From Luteitalea sp. (GTDB lineage: Bacteria; Acidobacteriota; Vicinamibacteria; Vicinamibacterales; Vicinamibacteraceae), in contig WHTZ01000032.1 in NCBI GenBank assembly GCA_009377495.1, forward strand, positions 1 to 64,000: a stretch of DNA of 64,000 bases, given 5' to 3'. Within the stretch, counting starts at the first letter, position 1. Each line of letters opens with the position of its first letter. The translations under genes and the position numbers were made by a program. Of this stretch, positions 53,182-62,817 are shown one piece after another. The notes beneath the pieces are model-generated. The model did not search any database, had not been told where the DNA came from, and was given only the letters and a program-made list of their open reading frames with translations.

Positions 53182-55626
53182 ATGATGGACACCTTCTGGC
53201 AAGACCTTCGATACAGCCTACGCATGATCCTGAAGCGGCCGGGCTTCACGGCGGCGATCGTGATCACGTTGGCCTTGGGCATTGGCGCCAATGCCACGAT
53301 CTTTACCTGGATCAAGGTGATCTTCCTGGAGCGCTTGCGGGGCGTTGACCGGCCGGACGACCTCGTCGAGATCTGGGGCGCCACGGAAAACAACCGCGCC
53401 CTGTCGCTGTCCTACCTCGACTACGTGGATCTGCGCGACGGCAACGAGGTGCTCTCGGGGACGGTCGCTCACCAGGTCCTGCCGCTCACTCTCGGGCGGG
53501 GAGGCAAACCGGAACGCGTACGCGGCGCGATTGTGTCCGGCAACTACTTCGAGGTGCTCGGCGTGAAGGCGTTCCTCGGGCGCACGTTTCTCCCCGAGGA
53601 GGATCGTACGCCGAACGCTCGCCCGGTGGTCGTTATGGGCCATGGATTGTGGCAGCGCCGCTTCGGCGGCGATCCCAACATCGTCGGTCGAGCCATCACG
53701 CTCAATGCGCGCGAGTTCACCGTCATCGGCGTCACACCGAGGGAGTTCGGGAGCAGCTTCTCCGGAATCGTGCTCGATCTCTGGACCCCGGTGATGATGA
53801 AGGACTCCATCGCCCGCCCGCATTTCTCGTTGACGGAGCGCGACAGTCGCTGGCTGATGGTGATGGGTCGGCTCAGGCCGGGCGTGACGGTGGACCAGGC
53901 GCGCGCGAACATCGTTGCCATTGCGGGTCAACTGGAACGTGCCTATCCGCAGACGAATGAACAGATGGGCGTGGACGTGTTCTCCCTCACACGGTCGCCG
54001 TTCAGCCTGAAGCAGAGCCTTCAGCCGGCCCTGGCCGTGCTCATGACGGCGGTCGCCGTCGTGCTGCTGATCGCCTGTGCGAACGTGGCCAACCTGCTGT
54101 TGGGGCGCGCGGCCTCGCGACGCAAAGAGATCGCGCTCCGCCTGGCCTTGGGCGGAAGCCGGCAGCGATTGGTGCGACAGATGGTGTCCGAGAGCCTGGT
54201 GCTGGCGTCACTCGGTGCGGCCCTCGGGCTGATCCTGGCGTTCTGGGCCGCCCGTTCGCTGCCTGCGTTCCTGCCACCGTTCGGTGTGGCCGTAAACTTC
54301 GATACGAGGCCGGACGCCGTGGTCTTCGCCTTCACCTTGGCGCTGACCGTGGCGACCACGATGTTGTGCGGCCTGGCTCCGGCCCTCCACGCCTCCAAGC
54401 CGGACCTGGTCACAGCGTTGAAGGACACGACAGCCACGCCAGAGCGCGGCGTGCGCAAGGTATCCCTGCGCCACACGCTCGTGATCGCTCAAGTCGCGCT
54501 CTCAATGGTCGCGTTGGTCAGCGCAGGCCTCCTGGTCCGCAGTCTGCGGGAGGCTTCTCTCGCGAATCCAGGATTCGATCCGGATCGCGTGCTGCTCGCC
54601 TCGTTCGATCCCTTCCTGAGCGGCTATGAGGACAGCCGCGGGGGCGAGTTCTATCGCCGGCTCGTCGAGCGCGTCGCGACGCTGCCAGGGGTTGAGGCGG
54701 CCACACTGGCGCGCCGGCTCCCCCTCACGCTGAGCGGCATCGCATTCGCGAATGTGGCGATCGATGGCTATGCGCCCGCACGCGCTGAAGACATGCGCTT
54801 CAACTACGAGACCGTCGGCCCGCGCTACTTTCAGACCATGCGGATTCCCTTGGTCGGTGGCCGAGATTTCGATGACCGCGATCGCGAAGGCACGCAGGGC
54901 GTCGTGATTATCAACGAGACGATGGCACAGCGTTACTGGCCCGGAGGCGATGCGCTCGGCGGGCGTCTGAACGTGGAGGAGGGCGATTGGGTGGAGATCG
55001 TGGGCATCGCCAAGGACGTCAAGCAGCGGAGCTTGAGTGAAGCGCCGCAGCCCTTCTTCTACCTGCCGCTGCTGCAAGACTATCGCTCCAACATGATTCT
55101 GGTCGCGCGCACGGCTCTGGAACCGGAAGAGATGCTTCAAGCCGTGGAAGGCGAAGTCGCCGCCCTCGACCCGGAGATACCCGTGTTCGAGCCCACCACC
55201 TTGCAGGAGCACCTCGGGGTCTCGCTGTTTCGCCAGCGCATGGCGGCAACGCTGCTGAGCCTGTTCGGCCTGCTCGCGCTTGCGCTGGCTGCCGTCGGCC
55301 TCTATGGTGTGATGGCGTATACGGTCAGCCGACGCACGCGCGAGTTGGGCATCCGCATCGCCGTGGGCGCCACCGACCGTGACGTCCTGAAACTCGTCCT
55401 CGGGCACGCGTTGATCTTGTCAGCGATCGGCATCGCGGCTGGCGTCATCACAGCCTTGATCGTGACGCGGTTCTTGGTGGCCTTGTTGTACGGTGTTGGC
55501 CCTGCCGATCCGGTGACCTTCGCGGTCATCCCTATCGTGCTGCTCGGCATCGCGTTGGCGGCAGGCTATCTCCCCGCACGCCGGGCGATCAAGATTGATC
55601 CGACCGTCGCGCTGAGGATCGAGTGA
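53182..55626 (+). CDS. ADOP-type duplicated MacB/FtsX permease
   Basis: 814 residues. WQDLRYSLRMILKRPGFTAA is the usual N-terminus of acidobacterial duplicated orphan permeases. Two periplasmic core domains (NYFEVLGVKAFLGRTFLPEE, RYFQTMRIPLVGGRDFDDRD) alternate with FtsX-type membrane blocks (VLLIACANVANLLLGRAASR RKEIALRLALGG, RTRELGIRIAVGATDRDVLK LVLG), eight helices in all. Such permeases work with a separate ATPase, not present here. Role may be export or mechanotransmission. Stop overlaps the next GTG start. Confidence 0.9.
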   Translation: MMDTFWQDLRYSLRMILKRPGFTAAIVITLALGIGANATIFTWIKVIFLERLRGVDRPDDLVEIWGATENNRALSLSYLDYVDLRDGNEVLSGTVAHQVLPLTLGRGGKPERVRGAIVSGNYFEVLGVKAFLGRTFLPEEDRTPNARPVVVMGHGLWQRRFGGDPNIVGRAITLNAREFTVIGVTPREFGSSFSGIVLDLWTPVMMKDSIARPHFSLTERDSRWLMVMGRLRPGVTVDQARANIVAIAGQLERAYPQTNEQMGVDVFSLTRSPFSLKQSLQPALAVLMTAVAVVLLIACANVANLLLGRAASRRKEIALRLALGGSRQRLVRQMVSESLVLASLGAALGLILAFWAARSLPAFLPPFGVAVNFDTRPDAVVFAFTLALTVATTMLCGLAPALHASKPDLVTALKDTTATPERGVRKVSLRHTLVIAQVALSMVALVSAGLLVRSLREASLANPGFDPDRVLLASFDPFLSGYEDSRGGEFYRRLVERVATLPGVEAATLARRLPLTLSGIAFANVAIDGYAPARAEDMRFNYETVGPRYFQTMRIPLVGGRDFDDRDREGTQGVVIINETMAQRYWPGGDALGGRLNVEEGDWVEIVGIAKDVKQRSLSEAPQPFFYLPLLQDYRSNMILVARTALEPEEMLQAVEGEVAALDPEIPVFEPTTLQEHLGVSLFRQRMAATLLSLFGLLALALAAVGLYGVMAYTVSRRTRELGIRIAVGATDRDVLKLVLGHALILSAIGIAAGVITALIVTRFLVALLYGVGPADPVTFAVIPIVLLGIALAAGYLPARRAIKIDPTVALRIE

Positions 55627-56057
55627 ACCCCTTAAAGAGCATGGCCGTCTTCCGGAGACTGCTGGAAGCCGTAGTGGCGAACACAGCGTACATGTGGGCG
55701 TTCCTTGGTTTGGTCATCGCGCTCAACGCGTTTGTCATCACGAGTGACGCCGTGCAGCTGTTCTTGTGGAGTGCTTTTCTGTTGGCGCAGGGCAGTGTGT
55801 GTTGGTACGGATATCGGCTGTGCGGCAGGGCGCATTGCCGCGTGACCGGGCCAGGCTTTCTCGTGATCGGGCTCCTCATGTTCGCGACCGCGGTGATATG
55901 GCTCGTTGGCGCAACCAGGTCGTATCTGGTGACACCGGCGCACTACCTCGCATCCTCATCGTCTTTGCTGATACTTGTCGGCGGCATCATCGCAGTGTCC
56001 TTTGCCTATGAGGGGTATGTGACGGCGAAGACAGGTTCGCCGTTCTTACCACGTTGA
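55623..56057 (+). CDS. Small membrane protein, function unknown
   Basis: 144 residues from GTG 55623, overlapping the permease stop. Four hydrophobic helices: TAYMWAFLGLVIALNAFVIT, LFLWSAFLLAQGSVCWYGY, PGFLVIGLLMFATAVIWLVG and SSLLILVGGIIAVSFAYEG. No family recognised. Translational coupling suggests it works with the ADOP permease, or simply shares its transcript. Confidence 0.5.
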   Translation: MNPLKSMAVFRRLLEAVVANTAYMWAFLGLVIALNAFVITSDAVQLFLWSAFLLAQGSVCWYGYRLCGRAHCRVTGPGFLVIGLLMFATAVIWLVGATRSYLVTPAHYLASSSSLLILVGGIIAVSFAYEGYVTAKTGSPFLPR

Positions 56058-56313
56058 GTGATGATGTCGTTGTTCTCTTGATTCCGGAGCCGAGTCCCTT
56101 TCAGACCTGTGGTCGGGCCAGGGCTCAAGCGTCTTGTCCCGCGTATCCACGGCCGCGACGATGATGCGCCCGCTATGACCTCTGACACTTGTGGACGTCC
56201 CGGTGGTGCGGAAGACTGGATGGGTTGCACGCTCGGTCGGTCGATCAGCGCGCGCCCAAAGGACCAGAACAGCATGAGCACTACCGAAGAACAGATCCAC
56301 CAGGAGAATCGTC

Positions 56314-56997
56314 ATGAACAAGACTGCGACAATCGATGAACTGTGGGAGGCGGCGTGCTGCCACTTCCCGGTGGTTTCCCAAGAGGAGCAGCGGGCCGGC
56401 ATCGTACTCCTTCGAGAGTTGGCGGGAGGCGAGCCTGTGACCATCGCTCAGCTCGCGAGGGCGCTGGGCACACCGACCGAGACGGCAGAAGCCCTCACGA
56501 GAGATTCGGCGCTGAGCCCGTTCGTCCATGCAGGCGAAGAGGGCCGAATCCAGGGTTTCTGGGGGCTCTCGGTGACGCCTACGCATCACCAGCTCACGGT
56601 CAACGGACGCAAATTGTGGGCATGGTGTGCGCCGGACAGCTTAGAGCACCCAGAACTCCTCGGTGACACCGCGGAGATCGAGTCGCGGGATCCTGAAACG
56701 GGCCAGTTGATCCGCCTTACGGTGTCGCCTGCCCGCGTCGAGGCCGTGGAGCCGACGGGCGCAGTGGTGTCCATGCGACGCCCGGAGACGTGGAATGCCA
56801 CGTCAGCGGCCCGGATCATGGCCTCGGCCTGCCATTTCCACTTCTTCTTCGCGTCGCGAGAATCGGGTGAGCGCTGGGTGGCGAAACATCCCGAGACATT
56901 CCTGCTGTCGCCCGACGAGGTTTTCGCGTTCGTCACGCGCGTCAACAGCCACATGTTCGGGACCGAATTGGCACGGCGTCGAGCGAACAGAGCGTGA
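56314..56997 (+). CDS. merB: Organomercurial lyase MerB (copy 3)
   Basis: 227 residues; AGGAGAATC precedes the ATG. Core motifs: HHQLTVNGRKLWAWCAPDSL with the first cysteine and the aspartate three residues later, ESRDPETGQLIRLTVSPARV and ASACHFHFFFASRESGERW with the second cysteine. All three catalytic residues are present and the frame is intact. An unusual N-terminal CC (WEAACCHF) precedes the winged-helix-like region. It stands alone, 256 bases from its nearest left neighbour, without merA. Confidence 0.85.
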   Translation: MNKTATIDELWEAACCHFPVVSQEEQRAGIVLLRELAGGEPVTIAQLARALGTPTETAEALTRDSALSPFVHAGEEGRIQGFWGLSVTPTHHQLTVNGRKLWAWCAPDSLEHPELLGDTAEIESRDPETGQLIRLTVSPARVEAVEPTGAVVSMRRPETWNATSAARIMASACHFHFFFASRESGERWVAKHPETFLLSPDEVFAFVTRVNSHMFGTELARRRANRA

Positions 56998-57158
56998 CCG
57001 AACTCATACGTGAAAGGACACGCCATGACCGAGGATGTTCATCCGTGATGGGTTCGACAGAGGGTGCCGTAAACGTTTCTCCACGATAGACGCTCGTGCC
57101 GCGGAGCACATGTGCCAGCAGTCACCGCCAGTCACCGTGTCATCCCGCCACGCCGGCC

Positions 57159-58571
57159 TCACGACGTCGCCGGCGAGATATCCACCGCAATGTGCCGCCA
57201 CTTGCCCTGTCGAAACCGAACCACCGAGAGAAGCGAGCGGGTGATGTGGCCCAGCACGATGGCCGTCCAGATGTCCACTGGCTCCAGACCCTTCACGGCA
57301 CCGAGCGTCGCGCAGAGACCGAGAGGGATGAAGACCTGCGACACCACCGAGATGTAGAACGGGCTCCGCGTGTCGCCGCTGCCTTGAAGACCGCCCGTGT
57401 ACACGAGCGCGACGGTCACGAACGGGCCTGAAATGGCGAGAAACCGCAACAGCTGGACGCCTAGCGAGATGACCGCGGCCCCCTGCATGCCAAAGAGCCC
57501 CAACAACACGTGCGGAACCGCCACAAACGCGCTGCCCACCAGCAGCGCCACACCAAGACCGAGCCGAGCGGCGACATGGGCTGCGGCCATGGCGCGCTCG
57601 GGTCGTCCAGCTCCGAGGTTGTGACCGACGACGGTGGCCGTTGCGGTCATTAATCCCATCGACGTCCATGTGATGAACACGAACAGCTGTCCGTAGCCGA
57701 TGGTGTACGCCGCCTGCGCTTCGGCGCTCTGGGAGAGCGATCCGATATAGTGCAGGAGGAGCACGCCGCCAACATTCATGGCGATGCCCTGGAATCCGGT
57801 CGGCAGGCCAAACCGAAACAGAGCACGAATGATCTCCCAATCTGGTCGCCACCGCATCTGCCACGTGAAGCGCACCGGCAGGCGCCCAGAAAACAGCAGA
57901 CCGATGCACACGGCGCCCACAATGCTGGACGCGAGCACCGTGCCCAACGCCGCGCCAGTCGTTCCCATTGGCGGAATAGGTCCCACGCCACCGATCAAGA
58001 TCACGTTCAGCACGATGTTCAACACGGTCAGCACGACGCCGAGCCGCAGAGGCGTCCGCGCGTCGCCAGCCGGACGCAGCGCACCGCCCATCATGAAGAA
58101 CATCAACATGCCGACACTCGAGCCCAACATGATGCGGAGGTACGGCAACGCCTCGCGCTGCACCTCGGGCGTGGCGTTCACAAAGGCGAGCAACCACGGC
58201 GACGCCACGTACCCGATGGGCGCCAAGACGCCAACGGCCAGCACCACCGATGTGAGAAACGCCTGGTAGACCACCCGATCGACCGTCGCGGTATCTCCCG
58301 CGCCCGCAAAGCGCGCGACCAGGACCGCCATGCCCGAGATCAGCGAGCTCACGAACACGATGACCACGAGCCAGATCTGCCAGCTCACGCCCACGGCGGC
58401 GTTGCCGGTATACCCGACGAAGTGGCCAATCATCACGTGGTCGACCAGGCCCTGCAGGCCGCCAATGACGTGTTGGAGCATGCTGGGCCAGGCCAGACGC
58501 CAGACGGCATGCGCTAACGAGCCCTCGACGATCGTTCGATCGAAGCGTCGCGATGCGACGGAATCGGCCAT
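57159..58571 (-). CDS. MATE-family efflux transporter
   Basis: 470 residues from ATG 58571. Twelve helices in two similar halves: LAWPSMLQHVIGGLQGLVDH VMIGHFVG opens the first and PTGFQGIAMNVGGVLLLHYI the second; ALGTVLASSIVGAVC and TATATVVGHNLGAGRPERAM are typical MATE segments. It exports cationic drugs or metabolites using sodium or protons; substrate unknown. Preceded by the TonB receptor gene on the same strand 22 bases upstream, so the two may share a transcript. Confidence 0.9.
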   Translation of the reverse strand: MADSVASRRFDRTIVEGSLAHAVWRLAWPSMLQHVIGGLQGLVDHVMIGHFVGYTGNAAVGVSWQIWLVVIVFVSSLISGMAVLVARFAGAGDTATVDRVVYQAFLTSVVLAVGVLAPIGYVASPWLLAFVNATPEVQREALPYLRIMLGSSVGMLMFFMMGGALRPAGDARTPLRLGVVLTVLNIVLNVILIGGVGPIPPMGTTGAALGTVLASSIVGAVCIGLLFSGRLPVRFTWQMRWRPDWEIIRALFRFGLPTGFQGIAMNVGGVLLLHYIGSLSQSAEAQAAYTIGYGQLFVFITWTSMGLMTATATVVGHNLGAGRPERAMAAAHVAARLGLGVALLVGSAFVAVPHVLLGLFGMQGAAVISLGVQLLRFLAISGPFVTVALVYTGGLQGSGDTRSPFYISVVSQVFIPLGLCATLGAVKGLEPVDIWTAIVLGHITRSLLSVVRFRQGKWRHIAVDISPATS

Positions 58572-58593
58572 GAGCGCCAATCTTGACTCGTCG

Positions 58594-61542
58594 TTAGAAA
58601 TACACTTTGAATCCGAGCTGGAACTGGCGTGGCTCGTAGCCGCTGGCGGGCGGGAAGCCATCGCCGCTGTCCGGCAGCGGCACCAGCGGCGTGCCCGCGG
58701 CGTCTGTGGCCACGATGCGATTAACCGTCTTTGTCTGGACCGTGTTGAACACGTTCGTGAACTCGGCGAGCACTTCGGCCCGGACCGACCCGTGAATCGG
58801 CACGAACCGCGAGTAGCGGAGGTCGACATTGTAGCGCGCCGGCGTCGTGTACGAGTTGCGGCCGACGAAGAGCGGACGATCGTTGGTGGCGTCGCCATCC
58901 TGATTGAGATCCTGATCCGCGCGCACATTGAACGGGAGGCCGCTGTTGAACTGGACCATGATCCCAAGCTGATTGTCGTTGGCCAGACGTGACAGCCAGG
59001 TCACGTCCGTGTCGACGCTCGGCGTGAGCAGGATCGTTCCCGCGAAGCTGTGGCGGATGTCGAGCAGGTTCGGCCCCTTGTCTCGCTCGAGGTTCGTCGG
59101 ATCGGATCGCGGGTCGTCGCCCTCGACCGAGAAGGTGCTGACGAGCGGCGCGGTGTCCGTGCCGTCGCCATACGTATAGGTGAGATTAAACTGGACCCCG
59201 TGGCTCAGCCGCTTGCCGACCTGCAACGAGCGCGCCTTGTAGTCGGACTCGCCGACCGACTGCACCTCGGTGATGCGGTCGAAGCGCGAATCGAACCGCG
59301 TCGATGCGTCGGCCACCCCGCTGAAGATCGGACGGCCATCCGCCAACGTCCCAACTGGATTGATCAAGTTGATGTAGTTGCTCGTCGGCAAGCTGCTCCC
59401 GCGCACATATACGAAGCCGACCGCAGCGTGGAAGTCACGCCCGAACGAGCGTTCGAGCTGGATGTTGTTCTGGATCGTGCGGCCAGTCTCGAAGTCGGGG
59501 GACACAGTGAAGATGCTCGGCGCCGGCGGCACGAAGCCGAGCGGCAGATCATTCAGCGTTTGCGGGAAGGGCGGCGCGCCCGCCGTGGTGCCGGACACGT
59601 TCACCACCGTGCGCACCGGCAAGCCGTTCTGCTGGATCGCCTGCTCGTAGATCGCGAGCAGCGGCTGGTCGAACATCACGCCGGTGCTCGCACGCAGCAC
59701 CGTCTGCGGGTCGATCGTCCAGGCCAGGCCGGCACGCGGGCCCAGGTTGTTCTGGTCGATCCGGAAGTTGCGCGATCCCGCGAACGGCGCGTCGGCGGCC
59801 GCCGTCGGGTAGTCGTAGAGATCGTAGCGCACGCCGTACAGCACCTTCAGGTTCGACGTGACCCGCCAGTCATCCTGTACGAACAGGCTGTAGAGCCCAG
59901 ATGACATGTCGAAGTCCGGATTGCCGAGCAACTGGCTGAAGGTCGAGTAGGCGTGCGGCCGCACGCCGCTTCGCGCCGCGAGATAGTCGTCGATGGTCGC
60001 GAAGGTAAAGAACTGCCGTGGTGGACTCGTGCGCGCGTCCAAGACGAGCTGCGCATCGAAGCCGAACTTCAGGCTGTGATTCCCCCGGGTCCACGTAAAG
60101 TTATCGATCACCTGCCAGATGTCCTGCCTGAAGTCGGAGCCAGCGGGGTCGTCGTCGCCGAACGGTCCGCCGAAATTCGCGACCCCGTTGATGCGGATCG
60201 CCGGTCCCGAGCCCGAGAGATCGCTCGCCGCGCGGCGCTGATGCCGGTTCGCGAACTGGACACGCAGCTCGTTCAGCCGATCCGCGCCGAACGAGGACAC
60301 GAGCTGTGCGGCAGCCGAGTTCATCGTGTCGCGGAAGTCAGTCGCCCACTCCGTCGTGGTCGGTGTGCCCGCGGCCGTGGGTAGGTTGTTACGTGGCGAG
60401 TCGTTCGCGAAGTTGATGTAACGGGCCGTCAGCCGGTGCGATGGCGCGAGCTGATAATCCGCCTTCGTGAAGATGAAGCGGACATCCTGCATTCCGGGCA
60501 TTGCACCTGGCTGCGGCGGCAGGCCGATGCGCCCCGCGTCCTCCGGCCGGACCGTGATGACGCGCGCCGATGAGAGATCGCGCGCCGTGGTCTCGACGCC
60601 GACGTAATAGTGCAGGCGGTCGCGGATGATCGGGCCGCCCAGCTCCGCGGTCACAGTATCCGCGTTCGTGTCTGGCTTCCGCTCCGGCGTGCGCGGGCCC
60701 TGGAAAAAGAACGGGAACGCGCTGAAGTCGTTCCGCCGGAAGCGATAGCTCGCCGAGCCCCTCAGGGTGTTCGTGCCCGACGGCGTGATCACGTTGTACA
60801 CGAGCCCGGTGGTCTGGCCGAACTCCGGGGCGTAGCCACTCGTGACGACTTTCACCTCGCGCATGAGCACCTCGGAAATCGGCAGCAGCCGCAGGCCCGC
60901 CCGATCCTTCTGCGTGTTCGTGTTGCCATCGATCTGGTAATTGACGCGCAGCAACGTGCCGTTCGCGGCGATGCGCGGCACGCCGAACTCCACGTTCTCG
61001 AAGCCTGTCACGGCCGGCTGCACGAGCGCGAAGTTGTACGGGTTGCGCGTCACAAGCGGCAGGTTCTTCACCTCGCGCTCGCTCAGGGTCCGGCCGACGT
61101 CGATCTTGCCCGGATCGACCGCCGGCGCCTCGGTCGTGACCGCCACGACTTCCGTGACATCGCCGACGCTCAGCGTGACGTTGACGACCGCCGTGTCGCC
61201 CGCACCCACGACGATCCCGGACCGCTCGAACTTCTTGAAGCCCTGCAGCTCCGCCGCCAGCCGGTACCGGCCGAGCGGCAGCAGCGGCGCGCGATACACG
61301 CCATCGTCATTGGTGATCACGGTGTGGGTCGCGCCGGTGTCGACGCCGGTCACGGTGACCCGCACGCCTGGCAGGACCGCGCCAGACGTGTCGGCCACCG
61401 TGCCTTCGATTGATCCATTGGCGGCCTGCGACTGCGCGGAGCCGGCCAACGGGAGCCCGAATAGCGCGAGCAGGAGGACGAGCACCCATCCGGACATCCT
61501 CGCTGCGGGCACAAGAGCAGGTGAGCTCGTAGACATAGACAT
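58594..61542 (-). CDS. Oar-like TonB-dependent receptor
   Basis: 982 residues. Signal peptide (LVLLLALFGLPLAGSAQ), carboxypeptidase-regulatory-like domain (GSIEGTVADTSGAVLPGVRV, LLPLGRYRLAAELQGFKKFE), plug with NYQIDGNTNTQKDRAG and GQTTGLVYNVITPSGTN, then a barrel ending RQFQLGFKVYF. Same family as the receptor at 13665 but only distantly similar. Imports an unknown large substrate with TonB energy. The start could be ATG 61542 or 61536. Confidence 0.9.
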   Translation of the reverse strand: MSMSTSSPALVPAARMSGWVLVLLLALFGLPLAGSAQSQAANGSIEGTVADTSGAVLPGVRVTVTGVDTGATHTVITNDDGVYRAPLLPLGRYRLAAELQGFKKFERSGIVVGAGDTAVVNVTLSVGDVTEVVAVTTEAPAVDPGKIDVGRTLSEREVKNLPLVTRNPYNFALVQPAVTGFENVEFGVPRIAANGTLLRVNYQIDGNTNTQKDRAGLRLLPISEVLMREVKVVTSGYAPEFGQTTGLVYNVITPSGTNTLRGSASYRFRRNDFSAFPFFFQGPRTPERKPDTNADTVTAELGGPIIRDRLHYYVGVETTARDLSSARVITVRPEDAGRIGLPPQPGAMPGMQDVRFIFTKADYQLAPSHRLTARYINFANDSPRNNLPTAAGTPTTTEWATDFRDTMNSAAAQLVSSFGADRLNELRVQFANRHQRRAASDLSGSGPAIRINGVANFGGPFGDDDPAGSDFRQDIWQVIDNFTWTRGNHSLKFGFDAQLVLDARTSPPRQFFTFATIDDYLAARSGVRPHAYSTFSQLLGNPDFDMSSGLYSLFVQDDWRVTSNLKVLYGVRYDLYDYPTAAADAPFAGSRNFRIDQNNLGPRAGLAWTIDPQTVLRASTGVMFDQPLLAIYEQAIQQNGLPVRTVVNVSGTTAGAPPFPQTLNDLPLGFVPPAPSIFTVSPDFETGRTIQNNIQLERSFGRDFHAAVGFVYVRGSSLPTSNYINLINPVGTLADGRPIFSGVADASTRFDSRFDRITEVQSVGESDYKARSLQVGKRLSHGVQFNLTYTYGDGTDTAPLVSTFSVEGDDPRSDPTNLERDKGPNLLDIRHSFAGTILLTPSVDTDVTWLSRLANDNQLGIMVQFNSGLPFNVRADQDLNQDGDATNDRPLFVGRNSYTTPARYNVDLRYSRFVPIHGSVRAEVLAEFTNVFNTVQTKTVNRIVATDAAGTPLVPLPDSGDGFPPASGYEPRQFQLGFKVYF

Positions 61543-62254
61543 GAGGATGCGTCCGTTTCGCAGTGCGCTGTCTCGCGACAGACGCTATCGTTGCGCAAAG
61601 GCACTCGGGCGCTACGCGCGTCCCATGAGCAGTCTTTTCGTCAGGCAGGGTCGTCCACAAGTGCCAGAAGTCACGTCGGCGAAGGCATATCGTGCGGAAT
61701 CAAGGCTGGTGACTGGTCTCCTAGCCGTGGGCGCGGATCACTGATATCGCACGACGCTGTTTCGCCGATGTACTGCCCGATCTGGTCGCCGGCACTCGGT
61801 TGGTCCCTCTTCATGAGACCGATCACCAGGATCTTCATGACAACCGCAGAATAGGAGGCCGTCACACGCGATGCCCAGTGCGCAATGTCATGCGATGTGC
61901 ATGTGACTTCTGGCAGGGTCTCCGGAGGCACGACTCTGATCTATGGTGGTTCATGACAATGCAGACGATCGACATCCCTGCCCTCGCCCAGGACCTGGCG
62001 GACGGTGGCGTGCATTGGTGCCGGGGGCCGGGCGCGCGCGTAGCCCGGCCCCCGCGCGGTCCACGATGGACCGCGGGCCGTTTTGCGTCATGCCCCAGGA
62101 CGCGCGTTTGCCGCCGCAGGGGCAGTGCGCGACGGCGGGAATCATCCAGCGCTTCTGCAACATGGGGCCCACCTCATTTCCTTGCGTCATGAGGTCCAGT
62201 CTTTCGTGAGACGCTGTTGCCGCCAAGCGCAGTAAGTCATATGTCGCGGAGGGC
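61543..62254. other. Gap of about 710 bp with strong hairpins
   Basis: Lies between the divergent TonB receptor and the last mer locus. One frame starts MQTIDIPALAQDLADGGVHW at 61959 but loses sense after about 25 residues where the hairpins begin; it may be the start of a rhodanese-like gene. A minus-strand frame with HCPCGGKR is not recognised. Nothing else supportable. Confidence 0.45.
62022..62075 (+). terminator. Two adjacent GC-rich hairpins, terminator-like
   Basis: First: CGGGGGCCGGGC (62022-62033), nine bases, GCCCGGCCCCCG (62043-62054), a perfect 12-bp stem. Second: CGCGGTCCA, CGA, TGGACCGCG (62055-62075), a 9-bp stem, followed after five bases by TTTT. The second could end transcription; the pair could also be the end of a mobile element. 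No transcript is known to need it. Confidence 0.45.
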
Positions 62255-62286
62255 TTGACTCTGGTGTGCACTCCAGGGTCGATACT
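62255..62286 (+). promoter_or_regulatory. MerR-type promoter of the right-hand mer locus
   Basis: TTGACT (62255-62260), CTGGTG-TGCA-CTCCAG (62261-62276), then GATACT at 62281. Operator of the same CTGGAG class as at 43143 and 46887. The merR gene at 62818 is in the same operon and probably acts here. Confidence 0.7.
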
Positions 62287-62306
62287 CGCTTTGGAGGATT
62301 TCTTCA

Positions 62307-62795
62307 GTGGCCAGTTGCTGTGCGCCCAGACCAGTGTCGTCTCTACGCCAAATCGAGCAATGCCCCGTCAGCGGCGCGACGGGACGGCGCGTTGACGTGC
62401 AGACGGTGAAGGCCTTGCTCACGGCCTCGGCGCTTCGACGCCTCAGGCTCGTCGATCACCGTTTCTGTCCAGACCCCCGATGTCACGTCGTCTATTTCGG
62501 CGCGGACGGTACGACGTACGCGAGGAACGACCTCCGCGTCCCGGTGTGGCAGAAGGAGCCGTTCGGTGACCGGATGGTGTGTTACTGCTTCGGCGAGTCC
62601 GAACGAGGCATCCGGACGGAGTTGGAGGCCTCGGGGCACTCAGCGGCGGTCGCCCGGATCCGGGAGCACATTGCGGCCGGTCGCTGTGCGTGTGAGCTCC
62701 GGAACCCGCAGGGACGATGCTGCCTCGGCGACGTCACCGCGGCCGTCACGCGAGTGACGCAGGCGATCGATCACGCGGTTCGTTCGGGCTCATGA
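62307..62795 (+). CDS. CopZ-like iron-sulfur metallochaperone
   Basis: 162 residues from GTG 62307 with GGAGG upstream. N-terminal ASCCAP, then CPVSGATGRRVDVQTVKALL, a zinc-type site HRFCPDPRCHVVYF, VRVPVWQKEPFGDRMVCYCF (CxC of the 2Fe-2S site) and later RCACELRNPQGRCC. This is the layout of the N-terminal domain of Archaeoglobus CopZ, which carries zinc and a [2Fe-2S] cluster and lends electrons for metal reduction, without the HMA domain. In mer loci such proteins may help handle or reduce metal in the cytosol. First gene after the promoter. Confidence 0.75.
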   Translation: MASCCAPRPVSSLRQIEQCPVSGATGRRVDVQTVKALLTASALRRLRLVDHRFCPDPRCHVVYFGADGTTYARNDLRVPVWQKEPFGDRMVCYCFGESERGIRTELEASGHSAAVARIREHIAAGRCACELRNPQGRCCLGDVTAAVTRVTQAIDHAVRSGS

Positions 62796-62817
62796 GGGAG
62801 TCGCCATGGAGGATCCC

